Origin: Roseitranquillus sediminis
GTDB taxonomy: Bacteria; Pseudomonadota; Alphaproteobacteria; Rhodobacterales; Rhodobacteraceae
Length of the DNA: 64,000 bases
NCBI RefSeq assembly: GCF_016918935.1
Contig: NZ_JAFFOB010000012.1
Location: 1 to 64,000, forward strand
Direction of reading: 5' to 3'
A model generated the notes under the pieces. That model saw only the letters and a program-made list of their open reading frames with translations. It made no database searches and had not been told where the DNA came from. Of the stretch, positions 56,555-64,000 are shown in pieces (position 1 is the stretch's first letter; every line of letters begins with the position of its first letter). A program made the position numbers and the translations under genes.

Positions 56555-56732
56555 CCGTTTCTCCCGATTGGACCCGGCGTCACCAACCTCTGACGGTTGC
56601 AGCAAGTTGACCTGACACCATATTTCGACTATCGGCCAGACCATAGGGCGCGGCAGTGACGCCGCAAGGGCCATTCGGGCCACCTGTCAGACGCGCGGGC
56701 CATGACAGAGGTCCGCTTTGCCACGGACCTCC

Positions 56733-58175
56733 ATGACCAGATTCGCCGACCTCAGACTCGACCCCAAAGTGCTGCAAGCCGTCGAGGAAGCGGGCTACGA
56801 CACGCCCACTCCCATTCAGGCTGGCGCCATTCCGCCCGCGCTCGAGGGGCGCGATGTCCTCGGGATCGCGCAGACCGGGACGGGCAAGACCGCCTCGTTC
56901 GTCCTGCCGATGATCACCATGCTCGGCAAGGGCCGCGCCCGCGCCCGGATGCCGCGGAGCCTGGTGCTTGCCCCCACGCGGGAGCTTGCGGCGCAGGTGG
57001 CCGAGAACTTCGACACCTACGCAAAGAACACCAAGCTGACCAAGGCGCTGCTGATCGGCGGCGTCAGCTTCAAGGAGCAGGACGCGCTGATCGATCGCGG
57101 CGTCGACGTGCTGATCGCGACGCCTGGCCGCCTGCTCGACCATTTCGAGCGCGGCAAGCTCCTGCTGACAGGCGTGCAGATCATGGTCGTCGACGAGGCC
57201 GACCGGATGCTCGACATGGGTTTCATCCCGGATATCGAGCGGATCTTCTCGCTGACGCCGTTCACGCGGCAGACGATGTTCTACTCGGCGACGATGGCGC
57301 CCGAGATCGAGCGCATCACCTCGACCTTCCTGTCGAACCCCGCCCGGATTGAGGTCGCGCGCCAGGCGACGGCGTCGGAGACGATCGAGCAGAGCGTGGT
57401 CATGTTCCGCGCCAGCCGCAAGGACCGCCAGCCGACAGAAAAGCGCAAGGTTCTCCGCCGCCTGATCGACGATGAGGGCGACGCGCTGACGAACGCGATC
57501 ATCTTCTGCAATCGCAAGTCCGAGGTCGATATCCTCGCCAAGTCGCTGAAGAAGTACGGCTACGACGCGGCGCCGATCCATGGCGATCTCGACCAGTCGC
57601 AGCGGACCCGCACGCTCGACGGCTTTCGCGCCGGCACTCTGCGCTTTCTCATCGCCTCGGACGTGGCGGCCCGTGGGCTCGACATTCCGGCCGTCAGCCA
57701 CGTCTTCAATTACGACGTGCCGAGTCACGCGGAGGACTACGTGCACCGGATCGGCCGGACCGGGCGCGCGGGTCGCGCCGGCAAGGCAATCATGATCTGC
57801 ACCCCCTCCGACGAGAGGAACCTCGAGGACATCGAGAAGCTGGTCGACAAGGAGATCCCGCGCATCTTCGGCATCGCACCGGAGCCGCAGCCGGCCCCCG
57901 CCGTCCCCGCAGCGGAGGAAAGCGCCGAGCCGCCGCGTCGTCGACGCCGGGGCAAGCGCGCTGCCGAGGAGACTCCGGAACCGGAGACGGTTGCGCCCGT
58001 CGAGACTCCGCCGGCACCCGCCGCGCCGGAGGAAGAGGCGTTGAGGCCCGAGCCGCGGGAGCGCCGCAAGGGCGGACGCGGCCGGCGGGGCGAGCGCGAC
58101 GAGCCGGTCGTCGGCATGGGCGATCACCTGCCGAGCTTCATCGCCCAGAGCTTCGACGAGCGCCGCACAGGCTGA
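56733..58175 (+). CDS. DEAD-box RNA helicase, RhlE-like
   Basis: This 480-residue protein has the full motif set: Q motif GYDTPTPIQ, I AQTGTGKT, Ia PTREL, Ib TPGR, II DEAD, III SAT, V ARGLDIP and VI HRIGRTGR. The C-terminal 110 residues are Pro/Glu- and Arg-rich, as in RhlE-type helicases that act on ribosome assembly or mRNA decay. RNase J is encoded convergently, and the two genes share a terminator hairpin. The start at 56733 gives the canonical FADLRLDP opening. Confidence 0.92.
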   Translation: MTRFADLRLDPKVLQAVEEAGYDTPTPIQAGAIPPALEGRDVLGIAQTGTGKTASFVLPMITMLGKGRARARMPRSLVLAPTRELAAQVAENFDTYAKNTKLTKALLIGGVSFKEQDALIDRGVDVLIATPGRLLDHFERGKLLLTGVQIMVVDEADRMLDMGFIPDIERIFSLTPFTRQTMFYSATMAPEIERITSTFLSNPARIEVARQATASETIEQSVVMFRASRKDRQPTEKRKVLRRLIDDEGDALTNAIIFCNRKSEVDILAKSLKKYGYDAAPIHGDLDQSQRTRTLDGFRAGTLRFLIASDVAARGLDIPAVSHVFNYDVPSHAEDYVHRIGRTGRAGRAGKAIMICTPSDERNLEDIEKLVDKEIPRIFGIAPEPQPAPAVPAAEESAEPPRRRRRGKRAAEETPEPETVAPVETPPAPAAPEEEALRPEPRERRKGGRGRRGERDEPVVGMGDHLPSFIAQSFDERRTG

Positions 58176-58190
58176 GCCTCAGCTCAGCCT
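58169..58190. terminator. Shared hairpin spanning both stop codons of helicase and RNase J genes
   Basis: A perfect 9-bp stem, 58169-58177 paired with 58182-58190, has a CTCA loop. The helicase stop (58173-58175) lies in one arm. The RNase J stop (58179-58181 on the minus strand) lies in the loop. Coding ends are only three bases apart, so one structure serves both transcripts. No T-run follows. Confidence 0.55.
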
Positions 58191-59846
58191 GCTGATCACC
58201 ACCGTCACCTCAGGCTTCTTGCCGATCTCGTCCATGGCGCTCTGCCGCACCCTGCGGCGCAGCGCCTCCTCGAGCGCATCGTCGTCGCGAATGGTCTTCG
58301 CGTCAGCGCGCCCGACGAGCTGGGCCAGGTCTGCCTCCAGCACGTCGACGAGCGGCGCGTTCGACCGCCCCGTCTCCGCCAGACCCGAACTTTCGCACCA
58401 TGGCTCGCCCAGCGGCTCGTCATCCTCGTCGATGATCATCGTCACCAGGACGTGCCCGTTCATCGCCAGCCGCAGCCGATCGCGCACGATGCCGTCCAGC
58501 GCGCCGAACTTCACCGTTCCGTCGAGATAGATCCGGCCCGCGTCGACATAACCGGCCACCTTCGGCTCATCGCCAGTCAGGTCGAGCATGGTGCCGTTCG
58601 GCGCTATGGCCGCGGCAATGCCACGTTCCCGCGCCAGCTTGGCGTGCTCACGCAGGTGCCGGTGCTCGCCATGCATCGGAACCAGGATCTTCGGCGCGAC
58701 GAGCTCGTGCATCGTCGCAAGGTCCGGGCGGTTGGCGTGGCCCGAGACGTGGTAGCGGTCCGAGCTGTCGTCGATCACGTCGACGCCCATCTCGGAGAAG
58801 GCGTTGACGATCCGGCCAACCTCGCGCTCATTGCCCGGAATGGTCTTGGACGAGAAGAGGAACGTGTCGCCCTCCACCATCTGCAGCCCCAGGTGCTTGC
58901 CGCGCGACAGCTGAGCCGAGGCCGCACGCCGCTCGCCCTGGCTGCCGGTCGCCAGCAGCATCAGACTTGCTCGCGGTATCTCCCGCGCCTCCTCCGGGCT
59001 TACGGTCGACGGGAAATCGGTCAGGACGCCCGTCTGCACCGCCGCCTCGACCATCCGCCGCATTGCCCGGCCGACCAGGCAGACCGAACGGCCCGAGGCG
59101 CGCCCGGCCTCGGCCAGCGTCTTCAGCCGCGCCACGTTCGACGCGAATGTCGTCGCCACCACCATGCCCGTCGCCTCGGCGACCAGCAGTTCGATCTCCG
59201 GCCCCACCACGCTCTCCGACCGTCCCGGGTGCGGCACGAAGACGTTTGTCGAGTCGCAGATCATCGCCCGCACGCCCACGCTCGCCACCTCCTCCCAGAG
59301 GGAGCGCTGGAACGGCTCGCCCACCACCGGACGGGTGTCGAGCTTGAAGTCCCCGGTGTGGATCAGCCGCCCCGCCGGCGTGTCGATCACCAGCGCCGAG
59401 CTCTCCGGGATCGAGTGCGAGATCGGCAGGAACCCTACACGGAACGGTCCTACCTCGATCTGCTCGGGCCAGGGCAAAACCTCGAGAACGTTGCCGCCGT
59501 CCTGCCCCTGCTCCTCCATCTTGCGCGCGGCGATGTTTGCGGTGAAGCGGCGCGCGTGAACCGGTGCGCGGAGGCGGCCCCACAGGTGCCCCAGCGCGCC
59601 GACATGATCCTCGTGCGCGTGGGTCAGGAAGATTGCCTCGATCCGGTCCGCCCGCTCGGCCAGCCACTCGATGTCCGGCATGATGAGGTCCACCCCGGGC
59701 GACGTGGCCATGTCGGGAAAGGTGACGCCGAGGTCCACCACGATCAGCCGCTCCGCGTCCGCGGGACCCCAGCCGTAGACGTAGCAGTTCATTCCGATCT
59801 CGGCGGCGCCGCCGAGCGGGAGATAGATCAGCCGTTCGTGCTTCAT
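58179..59846 (-). CDS. rnj: Ribonuclease J
   Basis: This 555-residue protein is a metallo-beta-lactamase/beta-CASP nuclease. The HxHxDH site is in LTHAHEDHVGALGHLWG, with IHTGDFKLDTRP and the beta-CASP sequences LLATGSQGERRAASAQLSRG and HVSGHANRPDLATMHELV. It degrades and matures RNA with both endo- and 5'-exonuclease activity. Its start overlaps the coaX stop (ATGA), the usual coaX-rnj pair in Rhodobacterales. Confidence 0.95.
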   Translation of the reverse strand: MKHERLIYLPLGGAAEIGMNCYVYGWGPADAERLIVVDLGVTFPDMATSPGVDLIMPDIEWLAERADRIEAIFLTHAHEDHVGALGHLWGRLRAPVHARRFTANIAARKMEEQGQDGGNVLEVLPWPEQIEVGPFRVGFLPISHSIPESSALVIDTPAGRLIHTGDFKLDTRPVVGEPFQRSLWEEVASVGVRAMICDSTNVFVPHPGRSESVVGPEIELLVAEATGMVVATTFASNVARLKTLAEAGRASGRSVCLVGRAMRRMVEAAVQTGVLTDFPSTVSPEEAREIPRASLMLLATGSQGERRAASAQLSRGKHLGLQMVEGDTFLFSSKTIPGNEREVGRIVNAFSEMGVDVIDDSSDRYHVSGHANRPDLATMHELVAPKILVPMHGEHRHLREHAKLARERGIAAAIAPNGTMLDLTGDEPKVAGYVDAGRIYLDGTVKFGALDGIVRDRLRLAMNGHVLVTMIIDEDDEPLGEPWCESSGLAETGRSNAPLVDVLEADLAQLVGRADAKTIRDDDALEEALRRRVRQSAMDEIGKKPEVTVVISRLS

Positions 59847-60616
59847 GCCTGCCCCTCGTTATGCCGGTGTATAACCCTCAGGCCATGGATCGTCAGGTCG
59901 TCCTCGATGAGGTCGAACAGTCCGTCGCCTTGCGCGAAAAGCGGCGCCAGACCGCCCGTGCCTACCACCCGCATCGGTCCGCCCCACTCGTCTCGCACCC
60001 GGTCCACAATGCCGCGCACGAGGCCGACATAGCCCCAGAACACGCCGGACTGCATGCAGGCAACCGTATTCGTGCCGATCACGCGCGCCGGCATCGTCAC
60101 GTCGACATGCGGCAGGGCCGCAGCCGCCTGATGCAGCGCCTCAAGGCTGAGGTTGACGCCGGGTGCGATCACGCCGCCGACGTAGGCGCCATCCTCAGCC
60201 ACTACGTCGAAGGTGGTCGCCGTGCCGAAATCGACCACGATGAGATTCCCGCCGTGCCGGTCGAACGCGCCTGCCGTGTTCACCAGCCGGTCGGGCCCGA
60301 CCTGCGTCCCTGGATCGACCCGCGGCTCGACGGGCAGCCGGCATTCCGGCTTGCCCACGACCAGCGGGCGGCAGTTGAAATAGCGGTTGCAGAGGACGCG
60401 CAGGTTGAACACCACGCGAGGCACCGTCGACGACACGATGACTTGGTCGATCGTCACGTCGATCTCGTGCAGCGACATCAGCGTCCGCAGCCAGACGTAA
60501 TACTGGTCCGCCGTCCGCTGATGCTCCGTCGAGGCACGCCACGTCGCGAGGAAGCGCTGGCCGTCCCAGATCGCGAACACGCTGTTGGTGTTGCCGACGT
60601 CGATGCAGAGGAGCAT
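59843..60616 (-). CDS. coaX: Type III pantothenate kinase
   Basis: This 257-residue ASKHA-fold kinase begins LLCIDVGNTNSVFAIWDG (P-loop-like phosphate motif). GPDRLVNTAGAF and VVDFGTATTFDVVAEDG with GGVIAPGVNLSLEALHQ follow. It phosphorylates pantothenate in the first step of coenzyme A synthesis and is monovalent-cation dependent. It lies 8 bp after birA and overlaps rnj. The start at 60616 is supported by family alignment; upstream frame is shadow. Confidence 0.95.
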   Translation of the reverse strand: MLLCIDVGNTNSVFAIWDGQRFLATWRASTEHQRTADQYYVWLRTLMSLHEIDVTIDQVIVSSTVPRVVFNLRVLCNRYFNCRPLVVGKPECRLPVEPRVDPGTQVGPDRLVNTAGAFDRHGGNLIVVDFGTATTFDVVAEDGAYVGGVIAPGVNLSLEALHQAAAALPHVDVTMPARVIGTNTVACMQSGVFWGYVGLVRGIVDRVRDEWGGPMRVVGTGGLAPLFAQGDGLFDLIEDDLTIHGLRVIHRHNEGQA

Positions 60617-60624
60617 TGGCGGCC

Positions 60625-61353
60625 TCAGAAGTGAATGTCGGCAGCGGATATCGCGCTGCGTCCCGAAGCCGTCGCGAGCACGAGGGCGCCGGTGTCGTCG
60701 ACAGTTTCGAAGCGGCCCGCGCGGGTCTGCCCGCCCGTGCGCGCGACGATCTCTTCGCCGAGCCGCGCCGCGTGCGACAGCCACTCGTCGCGGAGCGGCC
60801 TGAAGCCATGCGCCCGGAAGGCGGCGTCGCGCACGGCGAAGGCCGGAGCGAGCCGGTCGAGCAGATCCTCCGGATCGATGGATCGGCCCAGGCACACCGG
60901 CGGCACCGTCTCCGGCTCGACCTCGCTCCGGCTTGGCGCCGCGGCAACATTCACGCCGAAGCCGACGACCAGCCGGTCGAGCCCGTCGCCAGTCCCGACG
61001 CTCTCGAGCAGGATGCCGGCGACCTTGCCGCCCGACAGCAGCACGTCGTTCGGCCACTTGAGCGCCAGCGGATGGTCCGTCATGTCATCCAGCGCATCCC
61101 TGAGCGCGAGTGCCGCGACGAACGAATAGAGCGCGGCCTCGGAAGCCGATCCCTCGGGCCGGAAGACGTAGGAGGCTGCGAAGTTGCCGGCTGGCATCAA
61201 CCAAGCCCGTCCGCGCCGCCCGCGCGCTGCGGTCTGCCGCCGTGCCATGATCCAGGCAGGCCCGCCCTCGTTGCTTCGGAGGGCAAAGGCGTTGGTGCTG
61301 TCGACGTCCTCGAGGATCCGCCGCCCGACGCCCTGCGGCCAGTTAGAGGACAA
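60625..61353 (-). CDS. birA: Biotin--[acetyl-CoA-carboxylase] ligase
   Basis: This 242-residue protein has the catalytic biotin-loop motif [43 protein letters not shown] and VVGFGVNVA. It lacks the N-terminal DNA-binding domain of E. coli BirA, so it ligates biotin without repressor function. Its start overlaps the nuoN 3' end by 11 bases, the usual order nuoN-birA-coaX-rnj. Confidence 0.93.
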   Translation of the reverse strand: MSSNWPQGVGRRILEDVDSTNAFALRSNEGGPAWIMARRQTAARGRRGRAWLMPAGNFAASYVFRPEGSASEAALYSFVAALALRDALDDMTDHPLALKWPNDVLLSGGKVAGILLESVGTGDGLDRLVVGFGVNVAAAPSRSEVEPETVPPVCLGRSIDPEDLLDRLAPAFAVRDAAFRAHGFRPLRDEWLSHAARLGEEIVARTGGQTRAGRFETVDDTGALVLATASGRSAISAADIHF

Positions 61354-62779
61354 GGGACGCCGCCGCCGCTTCCGCCATCGCCTCGATGCCGAAGAGGTTC
61401 ACCACGCCCAGCACCATGGCCGCCGCAGACACCATCAGAAAGCCCCAGAGCACGGGCGAGCCCTGCGTCTCCAGACCCTCGCCCTCCTCGCCAAAATACA
61501 TGTAGTAGACGATGCGGATGTAGTAGAAGGCGTTGATCACCGCGGCGATCACGCCCAGTACCGCGAGCCAGCCGAGGCCCGCCTGCACCGCAGCCGACAG
61601 CACGTAGAACTTGGCGAAGAAGCCGACCAGCGGCGGCACACCCGCAAGGCTGAAGAGCAGCACCAGCATCGCCAGCGCCCGGAGCGGCTCCGCGCGCGAA
61701 TACATGTTGAGCGCCCTGATGTCCGTAACCGGCGTCCCGGCCCGCTCCATGGTGAGGATGAAGGCGAAGGTGCCGACGTTCATCACGACGTAGATCACCA
61801 TGTAGACCAGCATCGACTGCACGCCGAACGGCGTGCCGGCGGCGAGGCCCATCAGCGCGTAGCCCATGTGCGCGATCGAGGAATACGCCATCAGCCGCTT
61901 GATGTTGCGCTGCCCAATCGCGGCGATCCCGCCGAGGAACATGGAGACGACGCTGAGGAAAGCCAGGATCTGCTGCCAGTCGGCCACGACACCGCCGAAC
62001 GCGTCGAAGAGGACACGCGCTATCATCGCTGTCGCGGCCACCTTGGGCGCGGTCGCGAAGAACGCGGTGACGGGCGTGGGCGAACCCTCGTACACGTCGG
62101 GGGTCCACATGTGGAACGGCGCCGCCGATATCTTGAACGCCATGCCCGCCGCGACGAAGACGAGGCCGAAGAGCAGGCCCAGCGGGATGCGACCGGCGCC
62201 GGCCGCCTCGATGATGCCGGGGAACAGCGTCGTCCCGGCGAAGCCGTAGGTCAGCGATGCGCCGTAGAGCAGCAGGCCAGAGGACAGCGAGCCCAGCACG
62301 AAGTACTTCAGCCCCGCCTCGGTCGAGCGGATGCTGTCGCGGCGCAGGGCGGCGATCACGTAGACCGAAAGCGACTGCAGCTCGAGTCCCATGTAGAGCG
62401 CCATCAGGTCCCCGGCCGAGACCATGACCATCATGCCCACGGACGCCAGCGCCACGAGCAGCGGGTACTCGAACCGCAAGAGCCCGCGCCGCGCCATGTA
62501 TCCCTCGCTCATCAGGAGGATGGCGGCGGCCGAGAAGAGCGTCACCGCTTTCGCGAAGCGGGCGAAGGCGTCGTCAATGATCATCCCGCCGAAGGCGATG
62601 TGCGTCTCGCCCGTGGAGAAGGCGACCCAGAGGCCGCAGATGGCGAGGAGCGCCGACGTGATCCAGACGAGAGCGGGCCCGAGCTTGTCCTTGCCGGTGT
62701 AGACCGCCACCAGAAGCGCGCCCATCACGTAGACCGAGATGACGATTTCCGGCAGGATGACGGAGAGGTTGTAACTCAT
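61343..62779 (-). CDS. nuoN: NADH-quinone oxidoreductase subunit N
   Basis: This 478-residue antiporter-like membrane subunit of respiratory complex I has about 14 helices. [50 protein letters not shown] and [21 protein letters not shown] carry the conserved Glu and Lys residues for proton translocation. Start overlaps the nuoM stop by four bases (ATGA). Confidence 0.95.
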   Translation of the reverse strand: MSYNLSVILPEIVISVYVMGALLVAVYTGKDKLGPALVWITSALLAICGLWVAFSTGETHIAFGGMIIDDAFARFAKAVTLFSAAAILLMSEGYMARRGLLRFEYPLLVALASVGMMVMVSAGDLMALYMGLELQSLSVYVIAALRRDSIRSTEAGLKYFVLGSLSSGLLLYGASLTYGFAGTTLFPGIIEAAGAGRIPLGLLFGLVFVAAGMAFKISAAPFHMWTPDVYEGSPTPVTAFFATAPKVAATAMIARVLFDAFGGVVADWQQILAFLSVVSMFLGGIAAIGQRNIKRLMAYSSIAHMGYALMGLAAGTPFGVQSMLVYMVIYVVMNVGTFAFILTMERAGTPVTDIRALNMYSRAEPLRALAMLVLLFSLAGVPPLVGFFAKFYVLSAAVQAGLGWLAVLGVIAAVINAFYYIRIVYYMYFGEEGEGLETQGSPVLWGFLMVSAAAMVLGVVNLFGIEAMAEAAAASLVL

Positions 62780-64000
62780 TGCTGTTCCACGTTCTGCGCC
62801 AGAACCGGATCTCCGGCCTCAAGCTGTGCGGTGCGGACGTCCTCGACCAGGTCGGACACGGTCGGGCCGATGATGTCGGTGACGAGGCTGGGATAGACGC
62901 CGAGCAGGATCGTCATGGCGACGAGCGGCGCGAAGATCGCCTTTTCCCGCCGGTCCATGTCGGTGATCGACTTCAGGCTCTCGCGGATCAGGTCGCCCAT
63001 CACCACCCGGCGATAGAGCCAGAGCGCGTAGCCCGCCGACAGGATCACGCCGGTCGCCGCGACGGTCGCGACCCAGGTGTTGACTTGGAAGACGCCCATC
63101 AGCGACAGGAACTCGCCCACGAAGCCGCTGGTCCCCGGCAGGCCCACGTTGGCCATCGTGAACAGCATGAAGACCGCCGCATAGGCCGGCATCCGGTTCA
63201 CCAGCCCGCCATAGGCGTCGATCTGGCGCGTGTGCATCCGGTCGTAGATCACGCCCACGCAGAGGAAGAGCGCGCCCGAGACGAAGCCGTGGCTCAGCAT
63301 CAGGAAGATCGCGCCGTCGATCCCCTGCTGGTTCGCTGCGAAGATGCCCGCGGTCACGAAGCCCATGTGCGCGACCGAGGAATAGGCGATCAGCTTCTTC
63401 ATGTCCTCCTGCATCAGCGCGACGAGCGAGGTGTAGACCACCGCGATCGCGCTCAGCCAGAGGACTAGCGGCGCTAGCAGCTCGGACGCCACCGGAAACA
63501 TCGGCAGGCTGAACCGCAGGAAACCGTAGCCGCCCATCTTCAGGAGGATCGCCGCCAGCACCACCGAGCCTGCCGTCGGCGCCTGCACGTGCGCGTCCGG
63601 CAGCCAGGTGTGCACCGGCCACATCGGCATCTTGACCGCGAACGAGGCGAAGAAGGCGAGCCAGAGCAGCGTCTGGAATCCGCCAGCCAGCTCCAGGCCC
63701 AGGAAGGGGATAGCGACCGACGGGAAGTCGTGCTCCATCAGCAGCACGATGTCCGTCGTGCCCGCGTTCACCGCCATTGCGATGATCGCGACCAGCATGA
63801 AGACCGAGCCAAGGAAGGTGTAGAGGAAGAACTTGAACGCCGCATAGATCCGCTGCGCCCCGCCCCAGATCCCGATGATCAGGAACATCGGGATCAGGCC
63901 CGCCTCGAAGAAGAAGTAGAAGAGCACGAGGTCCAGCGCGCAGAAGACGCCGAGCATCAGAGTCTCGAGCACCAGGAACGCGATCATGTACTCCTTGACG
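62776..64000 (-). CDS. nuoM: NADH-quinone oxidoreductase subunit M (5' end outside window)
   Basis: About 408 residues of the proton-pumping complex I subunit M are present, in frame to the window edge; the N-terminal part lies beyond 64000. Seen here are [24 protein letters not shown] with the essential Glu, [35 protein letters not shown] and [16 protein letters not shown]. The Met codon at 63987 is internal, not the start. nuoN follows with an ATGA overlap. Confidence 0.95.
   Translation of the reverse strand, partial: VKEYMIAFLVLETLMLGVFCALDLVLFYFFFEAGLIPMFLIIGIWGGAQRIYAAFKFFLYTFLGSVFMLVAIIAMAVNAGTTDIVLLMEHDFPSVAIPFLGLELAGGFQTLLWLAFFASFAVKMPMWPVHTWLPDAHVQAPTAGSVVLAAILLKMGGYGFLRFSLPMFPVASELLAPLVLWLSAIAVVYTSLVALMQEDMKKLIAYSSVAHMGFVTAGIFAANQQGIDGAIFLMLSHGFVSGALFLCVGVIYDRMHTRQIDAYGGLVNRMPAYAAVFMLFTMANVGLPGTSGFVGEFLSLMGVFQVNTWVATVAATGVILSAGYALWLYRRVVMGDLIRESLKSITDMDRREKAIFAPLVAMTILLGVYPSLVTDIIGPTVSDLVEDVRTAQLEAGDPVLAQNVEQQ

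Noticed and set aside
1-64000. tRNA, rRNA or riboswitch genes
   Set aside because: I scanned intergenic regions for cloverleaf-type sequence, rRNA and common riboswitch cores and recognised none. Without a covariance-model search this is not conclusive.

Overview
The window is GC-rich, densely packed DNA of an alphaproteobacterium, most likely a member of the Rhodobacterales or close to it. The signs are the order nuoM-nuoN-birA-coaX-rnj, a tatABC block beside surE-pcm-LysM/M23, a tail-gene fragment of the RcGTA gene-transfer-agent type, a PLPA-type C-terminal sorting tail, and pervasive ATGA/GTGA stop-start overlaps. The assignment rests on gene content and order only. No rRNA, tRNA or CRISPR array was seen.

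Bases 1-8457 are accessory DNA. Two large serine recombinases lie with DUF2924-like, ParB-like and RepB/ParB-like partner genes. Between a truncated DUF2924 gene and a truncated RepB-like gene sits a piece of about 2.2 kb of GTA/phage tail genes: the C-terminal third of the host-range 'megatron' protein and the start of a DUF2793 protein, each cut at the junction. The second recombinase carries a one-base frameshift near its 3' end. A small HTH protein with repeats at its start and a ParDE toxin-antitoxin pair follow.

Bases 9097-20085 form a respiratory and sulfur locus. It holds a periplasmic cytochrome c, a catalytically dead site-2-protease-like membrane protein, and a minus-strand operon. 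The operon encodes a PQQ dehydrogenase with an Asp-x-Asp lanthanide-type signature, two MoxJ-like binding proteins and an ABC-2 exporter. Divergent from it are a secreted rhodanese, a YeeE/YedE sulfur-compound transporter and a coupled 57-residue secreted protein. An SLC13 permease follows. This is the best candidate in the window for an incompletely described system.

Bases 20365-46190 are mostly catabolism and transport: YnfA, an SDR, PutA and PutP for proline, serine dehydratase, a ProVWX betaine transporter, two small cytochrome c proteins, a flavin-barrel/GAF regulator pair, an internally shortened sulfotransferase, a CTERM-anchored exported protein, a three-gene valine-degradation operon, and a TAXI-TRAP transporter with an alpha/beta hydrolase inside its locus.

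Bases 46357-64000 are core functions: SurE, Pcm, a LysM/M23 lipoprotein, a DUF815 ATPase, TatABC, an Fe/polyamine-type ABC ATPase, an SDR lacking the usual Tyr/Lys, a tandem Usp protein, RF3, an OsmC protein, a DEAD-box helicase, RNase J, CoaX, BirA, NuoN and the 3' part of nuoM, which runs off the window.
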